Part shown: positions 47,227-57,929 of the stretch, in pieces
Layout of the letters: each line of letters starts with the position of its first letter
Position numbering within the stretch: the first letter of the stretch is position 1
Origin: Trichomonas vaginalis G3
Lineage: Eukaryota > Parabasalia > Trichomonadida > Trichomonadidae
Direction of reading: 5' to 3'
Assembly (NCBI RefSeq): GCF_026262505.1
Contig: NC_067205.1
Span: 13,268,001 to 13,332,000 of the forward strand
Length of the DNA: 64,000 nt
The notes under the pieces: model-generated
Seen by the model: the letters and a program-made list of their open reading frames with translations, nothing else
The model's database searches: none
Told to the model about the DNA's origin: nothing
Made by a program: the position numbers and the translations under genes

Positions 47227-50200
47227 CTATATGTAATCGTCGTATACTGGAGATATTCCTGCAGTCTTAGACTTAATATTGATCTGTTGTTTGAGTGCTT
47301 CAGACAAATCCTGAGCGTGATATTCGTTTAAGCCTAAGAGAGGTGCATTAACTTGGAACAAATCTGCCTCGATGAACATTTCATCGATTGTTTGGTACCA
47401 TCCATCATCCAATCTCTGGAAGAAGAGGTCCAGGTCCATAGGGAAAGAAAGGTTCTTCCATATTTTGTCTTTGATTTCATCAGATCTCAAAGAAACAAAT
47501 GGTTTGTATTTCGCAGTTTCTTTGTAATGATTTCCGTAATTTGCCAATGTTCTTCCAAATTGTGCTGTTTCAGAAAGAGGTCCGTCATCAATCTGTATTT
47601 CCCAAGGAGAGAATTCGAAGTTTCCGCTTCCTTCATCGAGTTCAACAGTGATTGATGAGTCAGGATTTCTTTCGAAATCACTTCTGACATCAACAATTTT
47701 TGCATCGTAAAACTTCAATTTTCCATCTTCACTGAAAGCAACTGAAACAGGATCTCCCTTTTTGAAATTCTTGGCTCTCTCCATTGATCTGTTGAACAAG
47801 TCTTCAGGGACTAAGAATGGCTGGCTGTCGTCTTTAGGAAATGCAACAATTCCTTCTTTAATATTTCTCAAATTCAAAAATTCCAAAGAAATAATCAAAT
47901 AATCAGGATCTATTTGGATTCCTTTGATTCTTGCTTGTGTTATATCAGGCATTGTTCTGTTCTTTCTATACGGAGGTTCATAGATACTTACAGCGCAATC
48001 ATTCGCCAGTTTCTTATGAATTTCTTTGAGATAAATTACGTTTTCTCCTTTCTGAGGAACGAATTGATACTGAGATCTTTTCGTGTTGTACATCCACGGA
48101 GGCATTGGAGTATTAACAACAGGCAAAGCGATAGGAGGTGGAGAATCAGGTATTCTTGTGTTTCTCCTTGTCGCTCTTACCACTTGATGTGTGTCGTAGT
48201 CATCAGACAATGAATCACTGTCAATTGACTTTTTGATGTCAAATTCTTCATCATCATTAATGAAATCATCTTTTATGTAGTCATCGTGAGATCTTGAATG
48301 TCTTGATCTGTTTCTCGATGACGAAGATGATTTCTTTGGTGATTTAGGAGGTGGTTTCACCGGCATTTCTTCTTCATCAGAAAACATCGCTTCGCTTTCA
48401 CTTTCGATCAAATCTTGGTCATCATCTTGAATAATGTTGTCATCGTCAACAACAATTGAAGATTGTCTTTGTATTGTTGTTCTTCTCTTCGATCTTGGTC
48501 TGATTGTTTCGTCAACAGGACCTGATGATCTTGTCTTAGGAAGAGGAGCTTCTTCTTGTGGAGAGTTGATGGATTCTGATTCATCATCTTCATCAGAAAA
48601 CTCTTGTTGTATTGCTGCAATGTTGAAATCAGCATCATCATTGTCAATTTGATGTCGAGATGTGGAATTACTGAGTGTTTGTTCTTGTGCAACTTCTTCA
48701 TCTTCATCCTCTTCTTCCTCTGCATTCCGCTCGTTTGTTTCGTCATCGAAATTGACCTTCCAAACATGTGTATCGCCTCTGATTCCGAATTCTCTGACTT
48801 GTGGAAGATTTCGCCATTTCTCGAGAACTTGTTTCTCTTCAACAACGATTCTGGAGTCGGCTTCAGGTCTTTGAACATTGAGCATCATCGATTCAAGGTT
48901 GTAATGAACTGGTTGTGGATCTAGAGGAAGTTTGGCCGCATTCAAAATTGGCTCAAAAATGGCTTGTGACGAAACATTGACAATGGCTCTGTCGTCGTCC
49001 TGAATAAATACTTGCTGTGTGGTAGTGAATGGCTGCGTGGTATGGCCGTATACTGTAATGCCTCCCATGGCGTCGGCGGCGAAAACATATTGGCCATCAG
49101 GCGACCAAATGGCTTCTGTGATGCCGTAGATGGTCTGATCGGCTTGCATCTTGCAGATAGCTTCCATCTTGTTGATATCCCAGATGGATGCGTGTCCGTT
49201 GTCGCAGCCAACAAATGCAATTTCTGGTTTCGTAGGATGTAACGCTAGAACTGAACAATGTTCGGTACCGTAGGTTACTGTTTCTGTTAGAGGTGTCGAA
49301 TATGGGTCTGTCCATGCAACAATTTGTGTTGTTGTGATTGCAACAATTCTTGTTTCGTCGGCGTTCCAGTATGCTTTAATCGGCTTCTGGCGCGTGTTCT
49401 GTATATTACGAGGAGCAACATCCCACGTTTCTTGGTAGATTCCGCCCCTTTCTTCGTAAACTCTGATTGATTTTTCTTTTGGAGAATGGGCCAGGAGTTT
49501 GCAGCCAGTCTGGCGACTGAACGAAATAGTATCTACATCATCGTCGAGGCCTGAAAGGACTTGATATTTCGGTTCATTTACGTTTACAATAACAATTGAA
49601 TGTGTAGCTGAAATAAATGAGAAAAATTGTGATCCTGGGCTAAAGCAAACCCAATTTGCCATTTTATGGTCTGGTATTTCGATATTATAATGTATTCCTA
49701 AAATTGCACCGGTATATGGATCAATTGGAGATAAACGGACATAACCATCTTCATATGCAGCACAAAGGTATTTTCCATCTGGTGAAAATTTGACGCAATT
49801 TATATAATACGAAACTGAGTAAGATTGAATGGCTAAAGTCTTTAAACTTGTAATGCAAATCTGGCAATCTTGTGCAGCAGATGCGAAGAATAGATTGGAT
49901 GGGTGAATATCAATGTCGTTGATGATATGTCGATGGGCATGGACAGTTGCAATTAAAGTAAGCTCTGGAATTTTCCAGATCTTTATAAGAGAATCATCTG
50001 AGCCCGAAATAAGGATTTGTGATGTAATATCGGTTGTTAAACAGTAAATAGAATGAAAATGTCCAACAATTCGATGACTTGGAGTCATTCCATAGCATAA
50101 AGGCAATGGTGGTCCAAGTTGTTTTGTAAGAATGTCGGCTATTGATACGTGTTGATCTTTATTTGGAGGAGTTATAAATAAAGATGGGAATTGAGATTTA

Positions 50201-50421
50201 GGAAGAGCCATTGAAACGAGTCTCATTAATTGGTCGTTTGGAATACCACTCAAAGAGTGTGAATCTAACTCATGGAATGTTGGATTTTTTGAAAATACGC
50301 AAGATGGAAAGAGTTTTCTTCGCTCACACTCCTCTATGAACGAATTTCCGATCTCAGGGAAGCTAATTTTGAGGAGTTTTGCAATTAGAAAATATAGCTC
50401 ACGCTGCGAATCATCATCCAT
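47227..50421 (-). CDS. BRWD/PHIP-like WD40-bromodomain protein
   Basis: 1064 aa. An N-terminal LIS1-like helical start (ELYFLIAKLLKISFPEIG) is followed by eight or so WD40 repeats (residues ~105-480: LISGSDDSLIKIWKIPE, FASAAQDCQICI, FVGCDNGHASIWDI). A long acidic/Ser/Arg region follows (~560-800). Then come a PHIP-type segment starting QFVPQKGENVIYLKEIH and a degenerate bromodomain (FPMDLDLFFQRLDDGWYQTIDEM) whose usual acetyl-lysine Asn is not obvious. Animal BRWD/PHIP proteins read chromatin and act with CUL4 ligases; a chromatin role is inferred here. Intact. Confidence 0.85.
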   Translation of the reverse strand: MDDDSQRELYFLIAKLLKISFPEIGNSFIEECERRKLFPSCVFSKNPTFHELDSHSLSGIPNDQLMRLVSMALPKSQFPSLFITPPNKDQHVSIADILTKQLGPPLPLCYGMTPSHRIVGHFHSIYCLTTDITSQILISGSDDSLIKIWKIPELTLIATVHAHRHIINDIDIHPSNLFFASAAQDCQICITSLKTLAIQSYSVSYYINCVKFSPDGKYLCAAYEDGYVRLSPIDPYTGAILGIHYNIEIPDHKMANWVCFSPGSQFFSFISATHSIVIVNVNEPKYQVLSGLDDDVDTISFSRQTGCKLLAHSPKEKSIRVYEERGGIYQETWDVAPRNIQNTRQKPIKAYWNADETRIVAITTTQIVAWTDPYSTPLTETVTYGTEHCSVLALHPTKPEIAFVGCDNGHASIWDINKMEAICKMQADQTIYGITEAIWSPDGQYVFAADAMGGITVYGHTTQPFTTTQQVFIQDDDRAIVNVSSQAIFEPILNAAKLPLDPQPVHYNLESMMLNVQRPEADSRIVVEEKQVLEKWRNLPQVREFGIRGDTHVWKVNFDDETNERNAEEEEDEDEEVAQEQTLSNSTSRHQIDNDDADFNIAAIQQEFSDEDDESESINSPQEEAPLPKTRSSGPVDETIRPRSKRRTTIQRQSSIVVDDDNIIQDDDQDLIESESEAMFSDEEEMPVKPPPKSPKKSSSSSRNRSRHSRSHDDYIKDDFINDDEEFDIKKSIDSDSLSDDYDTHQVVRATRRNTRIPDSPPPIALPVVNTPMPPWMYNTKRSQYQFVPQKGENVIYLKEIHKKLANDCAVSIYEPPYRKNRTMPDITQARIKGIQIDPDYLIISLEFLNLRNIKEGIVAFPKDDSQPFLVPEDLFNRSMERAKNFKKGDPVSVAFSEDGKLKFYDAKIVDVRSDFERNPDSSITVELDEGSGNFEFSPWEIQIDDGPLSETAQFGRTLANYGNHYKETAKYKPFVSLRSDEIKDKIWKNLSFPMDLDLFFQRLDDGWYQTIDEMFIEADLFQVNAPLLGLNEYHAQDLSEALKQQINIKSKTAGISPVYDDYI

Positions 50422-50667
50422 AAATTTTTAGAAAAAAAAGTTTAGGATTTTTTCAAAAATAATTAGAAAAATCTTTAATATTTGATTCATTTTCTTGAAA
50501 ACGAAAAAAATTTGGAGAAAACAATTTTGCAAAAGTTATTAAATATTCAACCTATTTCTAATTTTAATAATAAAAATGGTTTATCTTAATAATTTTCTTA
50601 AATTTCAATTAAAATTTAGTGTAAAAAAACATTTTGTAGTTAAAAACAATGCTAAAAACAAAAGGAT

Positions 50668-51462
50668 TTATTGGAATGACGATCCATCCGGCATTATAAA
50701 CTCCGAATGTGTTGTAAAACCGATAGAATTTCCCATCGATGATGAAAGATTCATGTTTGTACTATTATTAAGCGGTCTTGAATTATTCATGTCATGAGGA
50801 ACAGGATCTGGCATATACTCAGGCGGAGGTAATTTTTCTTTCTTTACCTTTGCCTTTTGACGTTTAAGTAGTTCTGCTTTGGAAGGCTCAAGTTTGGCCT
50901 CTTCCTTCTTTGGTTGTGGGTTTGACGAAGGTACAAAAGCGTCTTTTATTTCTATGGGCTCATTAACATTCAAATGAGATATTCTCTGTGTAAATTTCTT
51001 CATATCGTCCTCTATACTATCTCTTAATACTTTCAATTGTGCATTCGGTTTGAATTGAAGCGATCTTTGTGATTGTCTAAGCGGAGTTCTTGGTTTCAGA
51101 TCAAAATTAAACGAATCCGGTGTTGAAATTTGTGCAATGTTTACTTCAGGGAATGCAGAAAGTGAAGGTACGTTTGATTGTGTAACTAATCCATCAAATT
51201 TTGGAGCATTTATTGGTGTAACAGCAACTGGTTGATAAGAATAGTTAGATGGAGCAGGATCATTTTGATTCATTGGCCTATATTGCTTTTCTGGTGAATA
51301 CATTGGTGGATTTTGTTGTGGTGGAGGGCGATTTGGCGATCTTTCAACGGGTTGCTGCTGACGAGGTGGTGGATCATCACCAAAAATACTTGATTGCATG
51401 ATTCTGCGCTTGTTTTCTTCAAGACGAGGCGTGCGAGGAGCTTCTCCCCACCCCTGACTCAT
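50668..51462 (-). CDS. Proline/glutamine-rich, probably disordered protein
   Basis: 264 aa (MSQGWGEAPRTPRLEENKRR...). Pro/Gln/Asn-rich with a basic segment (LLKRQKAKVKKEKLPPPEY) and several SP/TP sites (RTPLRQSQRSLQF). No globular domain is visible. It lies 247 bp upstream of the BRWD-like gene on the same strand. Function not recognised; the intact reading frame and host-like composition support it as a gene. Confidence 0.7.
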   Translation of the reverse strand: MSQGWGEAPRTPRLEENKRRIMQSSIFGDDPPPRQQQPVERSPNRPPPQQNPPMYSPEKQYRPMNQNDPAPSNYSYQPVAVTPINAPKFDGLVTQSNVPSLSAFPEVNIAQISTPDSFNFDLKPRTPLRQSQRSLQFKPNAQLKVLRDSIEDDMKKFTQRISHLNVNEPIEIKDAFVPSSNPQPKKEEAKLEPSKAELLKRQKAKVKKEKLPPPEYMPDPVPHDMNNSRPLNNSTNMNLSSSMGNSIGFTTHSEFIMPDGSSFQ

Positions 51463-51884
51463 TTTTAGAGTACGTTATTAAATTCGGTGTAACCCCCTCT
51501 AAAAATAAATTTATAATTTCTTCAATAGCAAATTAAGCTTATTACATACAATATAGTACAATAACATTTCAAAAAATTTCAACTACGAATCCTCTATTAG
51601 CAGTTTAATAAAAGAGTTTTGCATTTTGTTGATAATCAATCAAAATTTCAACTAATTTCAAGAAATAAACTCATATTACTACAAAATCTTTTGATCTAAT
51701 ATCCAAATACAGTTCATTAATACCTACGAAAATGCATTCCCTCGATCAAAAATCCGATAAATTTATCATTTTCTCAGCTTTTTTCAACTAGAACATTATT
51801 AAACTTTATGATTCTTTTGATATAATATTTTAATATTTATTATTATTTGAATTTATGAATAAATACTATATTTTTTAAAATAAA
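51463..51884. other. Intergenic
   Basis: 422 bp of AT-rich DNA between two minus-strand genes; no feature was seen. Confidence 0.5.
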
Positions 51885-53315
51885 CTACTTCTTTGAGAAT
51901 GCTGCAATGGCATCCTTAATTGAAGAATATGTACAAAGAATAGCCGCGATTATTCCAAATCCAACAAAGCACATGTGTAAGATTGAAATCCAAGATTTCA
52001 ATGGATAAGTTTTCATTACTAATCTGCATAAGGATGGGAACACGAATCCTACAATACAGCCACCGAGGGCACCTCCAACACCCAAAATTGGCTTAATATC
52101 CTGTAAGAAGATAGCAATGACAAGATTGACTAGGTTGATTGCTGGAATAAGGATAAGTCTATGCTTTGTTGGCATTTCTTCAGGAAGGTTTTCATTCCAG
52201 GCCATTCCTCCGATAGAAGCAACCATTGAAACAACAATTGCTGGATAGGAAGCACTGACGGAGATGAACATGCCGATACGTACGAAAACCATCAAAATGT
52301 CGTCATCTGGGAATGATGACAAAACGTCTGAAGCCGTTTCTTGTCCGTACATAAGATAACCCAAAAGACCCGGAATAACGATGATAAGGAAGCAACTCAT
52401 GAAGGTATATCCAATAATGCGTACGCGCTTCCTAACTGATGGGTTGTATGGCGTAATAATTGGCATCATAACAACTTGCAAGGAGAAGGTAAGGGCGTGA
52501 ACTCCGAAAGCTGTGAAAAGACCCATACCGAAATCTATACCAACGGTATGGTCCGGTGGCATGTCTGGTTTTGATAAAGCTTGAGACGCGCGAATTAATA
52601 TTGCAATGAAGTATAGAACTACGCCTAAAACTGACGGGATAGCGAATTTTGAAAGACATGACATGTGACGAGGGAATGTCATTAAGCCAGGAAGAACACA
52701 AAGGTAAATTATAACAACAAGGGCCCATTTCCATAAACCATCCATGTTAAGCTTGGCAAGCTTGAGCCATGAAACGACCTGGTTGGATCCAATAATTAAA
52801 TATGCAACTGTGCAGGATAAACAGAAAATTAACTGGAAAATTGAAACTGTGTGCTGGGCCCACTTACCGAGAACTCTGTAAGCCATTTCTGCAATACCTT
52901 TCGAACCAGTTTCTCTTTGGATGCCAATTAATGTAACTCCGCCAAAGAAACAAAGGTAAGCACTTAAAATCAAAAGCATTATTGTAGAGCCAACACCACA
53001 TGATGTGAATGTTGCAGGAACTGATACAATGCCTGCACCTACAAGTGTATTAATCAGATTGAAATACGTTGCTGTCCTACCTATTCTTTGAGCGTGCTGC
53101 TCATCAGCTGGAGGGGCATCAGGTTGGTCTACTTTGTCTGCCTCTGATACATTTTGGAAAGTAGGAAGTCCAGACTCGTCAACATTATCTGTCGGAAGAT
53201 CATCGTGATGAGAGGATAGTGACTTATCATCCTCTAATATAAGAGGGTCGCCATGCTCATCAATTACTGCTGCTTCTGGGGCAGCGATAGGAACATCATC
53301 GATTTCTGGCTCCAT
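51885..53315 (-). CDS. Amino-acid/auxin permease family (AAAP, SLC38-like) transporter
   Basis: 476 aa. An acidic ~80-residue cytoplasmic N terminus precedes 11 membrane helices beginning at the family signature ATYFNLINTLVGAGIVSVP (unwound helix 1, GxGIxxxP). Later helices include WALVVIIYLCVLPGL and GYTFMSCFLIIVIPGLLGYL. It resembles SLC38/AVT sodium- or proton-coupled transporters for neutral amino acids; substrate is unknown. It has an Inr-like GATCATTTTATTTTT ~45 nt upstream of the start. Amino-acid uptake is important in trichomonads, and the family is expanded there. Confidence 0.92.
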   Translation of the reverse strand: MEPEIDDVPIAAPEAAVIDEHGDPLILEDDKSLSSHHDDLPTDNVDESGLPTFQNVSEADKVDQPDAPPADEQHAQRIGRTATYFNLINTLVGAGIVSVPATFTSCGVGSTIMLLILSAYLCFFGGVTLIGIQRETGSKGIAEMAYRVLGKWAQHTVSIFQLIFCLSCTVAYLIIGSNQVVSWLKLAKLNMDGLWKWALVVIIYLCVLPGLMTFPRHMSCLSKFAIPSVLGVVLYFIAILIRASQALSKPDMPPDHTVGIDFGMGLFTAFGVHALTFSLQVVMMPIITPYNPSVRKRVRIIGYTFMSCFLIIVIPGLLGYLMYGQETASDVLSSFPDDDILMVFVRIGMFISVSASYPAIVVSMVASIGGMAWNENLPEEMPTKHRLILIPAINLVNLVIAIFLQDIKPILGVGGALGGCIVGFVFPSLCRLVMKTYPLKSWISILHMCFVGFGIIAAILCTYSSIKDAIAAFSKK

Positions 53316-54411
53316 GAAAAAATATTGAAAGGTAAAATTGTAAACTTAAAAATAAAATGATCGAGATTAGGATATGTCATCAAATGCATACCATCAGTTT
53401 AATTTGTAAGATCGATAGCAGATTTGAATTCACCGATAAAAATTTATCCTATTCAAAATGTTTCGAATCTATTGGATATATTTTTATTCTTTAATACATT
53501 TCAATGACTTTATTTCTTTTTTTCCAAAATTTTCTGTCATCATTTCACTTTTCCACCTATCAATGAAAATATTTCCTCTCTGAAATTTTTTATCCATCTT
53601 TCAACCATGTATCTATCAAATTTAATCTCACAATTTGAATTTTTTTCACAATATTTGTAAAAATCGTTAATCGGACTTTTATACTTAATTGATATACTTT
53701 CCTCGTAGAACTAGAATTGTTGAAGAGATACTGCATATAACCAAAAATCCTCAATAATCGGAAATGAAATTGTCGATAATGATCTGCAAATTCTATTGAA
53801 TTTATTTTTGCCATGCAATTCTTGATTTTCTCACATAATTAATGACGAAAAAGTAAGAGAAAATCCTATCGAATGGTTTTTGATTGTCATTTTAATATTT
53901 CTTATATTGCATTATAGTATATCTTGAAACATATATGGTCAATGATTTCACATCAGGCAAAAATATCGCATTTTTAAATAGAATGTTTTCGATCATTACG
54001 AAGATCCCTACCAGATCCATTTCCAGTCTCAAACCTATTCAAATGAAACATGTGAAAGATGATAAATTGCCAATTAGTTCTCACTAGTTTGATAATGAAT
54101 TTGATTTCATATAAAATCAGACATTTCATCATATATAGTTATGAGGAATACACATATATCTTTGAGTAGTAGTCTTTTTTTTTCTTATACATTCGAATGT
54201 ATACCATATCACAAATTATTCAAACTTTTAGAACTTTTTCAGTCATCAAAATATTCTAAATTTATTTCCTCATACAAGTGTTTGTAAGAATCTAATACAC
54301 TCACTCTTCAGAGCCAATATGAAGAGATATGATGTTGAATTCATAGTATTAAAAAGAACGAAATAAATACATAGTTCATTTAAACACTCCGTTTACATAT
54401 AATATAGAAAA
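53316..54411. other. Intergenic, 1.1 kb
   Basis: A 74-codon minus-strand frame (53590-53814) has basic, unremarkable sequence and no domain; a gene relic is possible but unsupported. There is no RNA gene or clear repeat. The Inr of the transporter lies at about 53352-53361. Confidence 0.45.
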
Positions 54412-56628
54412 TTACTTCATATTGTTCATTAATTTTTCAATATCTTCTTCCCAGTTTCTGTTAGCATCAAACTTCTGCAAGAACAAGAAAGATTTCTTAA
54501 CAGCAAGTTCCCATAACTGAACATCCTTCATTCCTCTTAAATGAAGGCAGCAAATTACGAAAATTGTCAAGAAAACTTCATTTGGAACATCAATTGTTGG
54601 TGTTTCAGGGATATCAAATCCACAACAAATCTTAAGTTTGTTCTTATCACTCCAACTTCCGTCTGCATTTTGAATCTGAAGAAGTTTCAAGAGGAAGAAA
54701 GGTTTCTTTGATGAAATAGTTCTTTCCAATGCCTCTTTCCTTCTTTTATTCTCCTCGTTAAGCATTTTCTGGTAGTCAATCTTCTTAATTTCGTATTTTT
54801 CTTGAGGTTTCTCTTCATCTTTTTTAGGTGGAGGCGGTGGATGTATAATAACGCGATCGCTTGGTAGTTCAGGATGTTCATCAAAATGATCTAACTGAAT
54901 AATTGCACTTGGATCAAGATTCCTTTGATTAATAGTCCGACCATTTACTGGATAAACATATGGCATTGTGTGAAAGGGAGGATATGGCATTGGACGAGGA
55001 AGTGGAACTGGGTTTGGTTGTGGTTCTCCCTTTTTCAGAGTTTTTTCTTCCCATTGTAAACCAACACTTGACATTTTAGTTTGAACAAGGGTGATATCGC
55101 CTTCCATTTCTTCATCTCTTTCGATAACTGCAACGCATGGCCTGTCAGGAGTCATAATTGCGTTTATGACATCTTCATCTTCGCTATTTCCGATATATTC
55201 CTGCAGAGCCCAGATTGTTCTCACAGCAGGATTATCAGTGTGAGAGATAACAGCGTTTACGAAGATTTCGTTTCCATAATAAAATTCAACTTTTTCGATT
55301 TTCGGGGATTGAACTTTATGTGAAAGCGAAAACGCCATGCCAGGAATCAAAGGAGATATTGGGATCTCGTTTCCATCGACAACTAACTTGCAATCACCGA
55401 TTAATCCGCATCCAGTTATATTAATTACTGATAACAAGGCTCCAACAAGCGATTGCTCGTCGGGAACAGGAAGATAAATCGCATTATTACGCTTGGAGAT
55501 CTCTTCAATGTTGCCTTGAGAGAAAGGATCGACCATAATAACAATGGAGTCCTCTGGAAGGGTTAGTTGTTCTTCGCATGGAGCACCTATTATTATAAGA
55601 ACCTTTTCTTGTTGTAAATCTTTAACTTTTTCGGTAGATTTGTTGATAATTTCTTGTAAAGTGGTATGAGCTTCTTCTTTAGGAATCGGATTCCTTGAGA
55701 AGTTAAGTGCCTTTGTTCTCATCTCATTGGTATCTAAAACTGCTGGAGTTTCGAACATTGAATTATTATATTTTCCGTAATTGTAAACATTTACAGGGCA
55801 ATCTGTTGGTAATGAGATCATAAAGAACTCTAAAGCCCTAAGTAATATGGAAAATTCGTTTGGAGTTACATTTGCTGAGTGTTCGACCAATAAACTGAAA
55901 ACTGAGCTGTGCTGACGAATTCCGTTAGGAGAAGTAGCACTAAAGCGTATATAAGAGTTGTTATTAATTGTTGAAACAAGACATCTGGCGACTAATGGTT
56001 CTTGATACTTGATAACAACGTGGAAAGGATGGAAAAGCTTTAAATCACTGGATGTTACCAATCCATTTGGTAAATCGATCTTAGTTTCTGTGAAAGGTGT
56101 TGTAATCTGCTCAATCTTCTGTGAATCTTTGATATGAAGATTTAATTCAATTGGAGGAGGATTCAAACCAAGGCATAATATATCCTTGCTGTCAGAAATT
56201 GCTGTTGGTAAAATAAGTAAGAAACCGTCTGAAAGTGCTGTCATTCCAATATCGTAGTATAAAGAGAGAATACAATTCTCTGTTGGTCCAAGAGGTCCGA
56301 TATCGATTCTAAGCTCATTAGTGGATGTAGATTGAACAATTGCTGCAAATTCTGAACTTGCAATAGCGTCATCATACTCTAATTTTGCATCTTCTTTGTC
56401 AGAAATCCTAGATGTGACTTTCTTTCCGGCGTATTCGATATCAAAATGTGTAGCGGCTACACCAATGGGGAGTGGGGATGAGAAACTGATTTCAATTGGA
56501 TCATCCCTTTTATTTTCGAAGAAAACTTTGAAACAAGTTGCGCAAATGCCATCAAATACATCACCATCAATACTTATCTTTTTTATTGGTTGTGATTTGC
56601 CTGATATTATAGAAGGTGTTTTGCTCAT
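54412..56628 (-). CDS. VIT/von Willebrand A-like domain protein
   Basis: 738 aa from MSKTPSIISGK. The longer frame to 56679 is rejected because Inr-like TTCATTTCATTTT lies ~20 nt upstream of this ATG. A VIT-like domain (residues ~15-140: CFKVFFENKRDDPIEISFSSPLP, LEYDDAIASSEFAA, GPLGPTENCILSLYY) precedes a degenerate vWA-like domain (SVFSLLVEHSANVTPNEF; no clear MIDAS DxSxS). A Pro-rich linker (MPYPPFHTMPYVYP) and a C-terminal helical domain (LLKLLQIQNADGSWS) follow. VIT-vWA proteins of this type are numerous in trichomonads; most likely a protein-interaction role. Metal binding is doubtful. Confidence 0.85.
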   Translation of the reverse strand: MSKTPSIISGKSQPIKKISIDGDVFDGICATCFKVFFENKRDDPIEISFSSPLPIGVAATHFDIEYAGKKVTSRISDKEDAKLEYDDAIASSEFAAIVQSTSTNELRIDIGPLGPTENCILSLYYDIGMTALSDGFLLILPTAISDSKDILCLGLNPPPIELNLHIKDSQKIEQITTPFTETKIDLPNGLVTSSDLKLFHPFHVVIKYQEPLVARCLVSTINNNSYIRFSATSPNGIRQHSSVFSLLVEHSANVTPNEFSILLRALEFFMISLPTDCPVNVYNYGKYNNSMFETPAVLDTNEMRTKALNFSRNPIPKEEAHTTLQEIINKSTEKVKDLQQEKVLIIIGAPCEEQLTLPEDSIVIMVDPFSQGNIEEISKRNNAIYLPVPDEQSLVGALLSVINITGCGLIGDCKLVVDGNEIPISPLIPGMAFSLSHKVQSPKIEKVEFYYGNEIFVNAVISHTDNPAVRTIWALQEYIGNSEDEDVINAIMTPDRPCVAVIERDEEMEGDITLVQTKMSSVGLQWEEKTLKKGEPQPNPVPLPRPMPYPPFHTMPYVYPVNGRTINQRNLDPSAIIQLDHFDEHPELPSDRVIIHPPPPPKKDEEKPQEKYEIKKIDYQKMLNEENKRRKEALERTISSKKPFFLLKLLQIQNADGSWSDKNKLKICCGFDIPETPTIDVPNEVFLTIFVICCLHLRGMKDVQLWELAVKKSFLFLQKFDANRNWEEDIEKLMNNMK

Positions 56629-56639
56629 CTTTTTATAAA

Positions 56640-56656
56640 AAAATGAAATGAATTTG
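56640..56656 (-). promoter_or_regulatory. Inr-like motif deciding the VIT-gene start
   Basis: On the minus strand two overlapping TCATT cores (AAATTCATTTCATTTT) lie 16-21 nt before ATG 56628 and inside the longer open frame, supporting the downstream ATG. Confidence 0.5.
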
Positions 56657-56976
56657 TAAATTTTTATTTTTCTCTTCATAAAAAAATTTTTTTTTCATGA
56701 TCAAAAATATTGATTATTTAAGGTTAATTTTCTGAAGGAATCTGTCTTCCTATCAAAGTATGAATAATTAAACATAGAAATTACTTAATACAATGAGTTC
56801 TTGCGAAGAGTTGGACCTTCTGACTTTACGTGGCATCAAAAATATTCTCATTTGAACGATTGAGTTAATTCATTAACAAAATATATCTGCTTAGAAGATT
56901 ACTTATGCTTCTAATAGATGTGATCATTAAAAATTAGATATATCAAATCCTAATATTTAAAACAAAAAAGATTATT
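56657..56976. other. Intergenic
   Basis: AT-rich DNA between two minus-strand genes; no feature was seen. Confidence 0.4.
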
Positions 56977-57681
56977 CTAAAAATAAGCTGCTGAATACTC
57001 AAGTTCTTTGACTTCATTAGCAATTCGTTCATGCTTGCGAGAAGCCTTTCTATGAGTCTCTTCTAGCTGATGATTTTCCTCGATTGCCTTTTCTAATAAG
57101 GCCTTAAGTTGCTTTTGTTGGTTTAATAAAGCACCACGCTTTTCTGTTAAACGAGACTCTTCATCTCTGTATGATATGGCCTTTTCATCAAGATCTGCTA
57201 TGGCAAGATTTAATTTATTAATTTTTTCTTGATATTTGATTTTGGTATCAGACGTTGCTTGCTTTAGTTCATAAGTTTTAGCTTTATTGGCGTTTATTGT
57301 TGCCTTTAAATTTTGCATATTATCGTTATATTGAGTTCTGAGAGTTTCTTCTTCATTTTTGTATTGTTTTTCCTGTTGTTGCTTTAAAAATTCATATTCC
57401 TGATCTTTTTGCTTTTTCTTAAGAGTTATTCGATCGATTTCGTCACAAATTTCTCTGTATTCAGTCTTTAAATCAAGATTCGTATCTTCTTTATCATGTT
57501 CTAAATGCCTAATATTCAATTTAAGCTGTTTGATTTCTGAATCAAGATTTTGCATTTTTTCTACAAAATGACGATGCAATGAATCATCCTCATAATCAAA
57601 ATCAGGTTCTTCATCAAACTCATAATGACTTTCTAGATCACTGACTCGAAGATCACTTGAGCTGTAAGAACTTTCATCCAT
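56977..57681 (-). CDS. Coiled-coil protein
   Basis: 234 aa. An acidic Ser/Asp head (MDESSYSSSDLRVSDLESHY) precedes ~180 residues of continuous heptad-type coiled coil (KMQNLDSEIKQLKLNIRHLE, ALLNQQKQLKALLEKAIEEN). No other domain. Possibly cytoskeletal or a scaffold; family not recognised. Confidence 0.78.
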   Translation of the reverse strand: MDESSYSSSDLRVSDLESHYEFDEEPDFDYEDDSLHRHFVEKMQNLDSEIKQLKLNIRHLEHDKEDTNLDLKTEYREICDEIDRITLKKKQKDQEYEFLKQQQEKQYKNEEETLRTQYNDNMQNLKATINANKAKTYELKQATSDTKIKYQEKINKLNLAIADLDEKAISYRDEESRLTEKRGALLNQQKQLKALLEKAIEENHQLEETHRKASRKHERIANEVKELEYSAAYF

Positions 57682-57929
57682 CTTTTATATTTCTAAGCAC
57701 CCAATTTACTTTCGAACCTGTTGAATTTATATTATCCCACAGTATTATAGTATAATCACTAAATTATAATTGACGTTTAGCAATATTCAAAGATATTAGG
57801 TCCAATTAATACATTTTTCGCTATTTTACCGAATTACATGAGATATACGGTTAAAAAATACTTTGAAAACATATATTAATGATGGATTGCATGACGATAG
57901 AAATGAGACTTTTTTTTCTTTTCTTATTT

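Noticed and set aside
53590-53814. 74-codon minus-strand frame in the intergenic region after the transporter
   Set aside because: Basic, featureless sequence without promoter motif or recognisable family; kept only as a possible relic.
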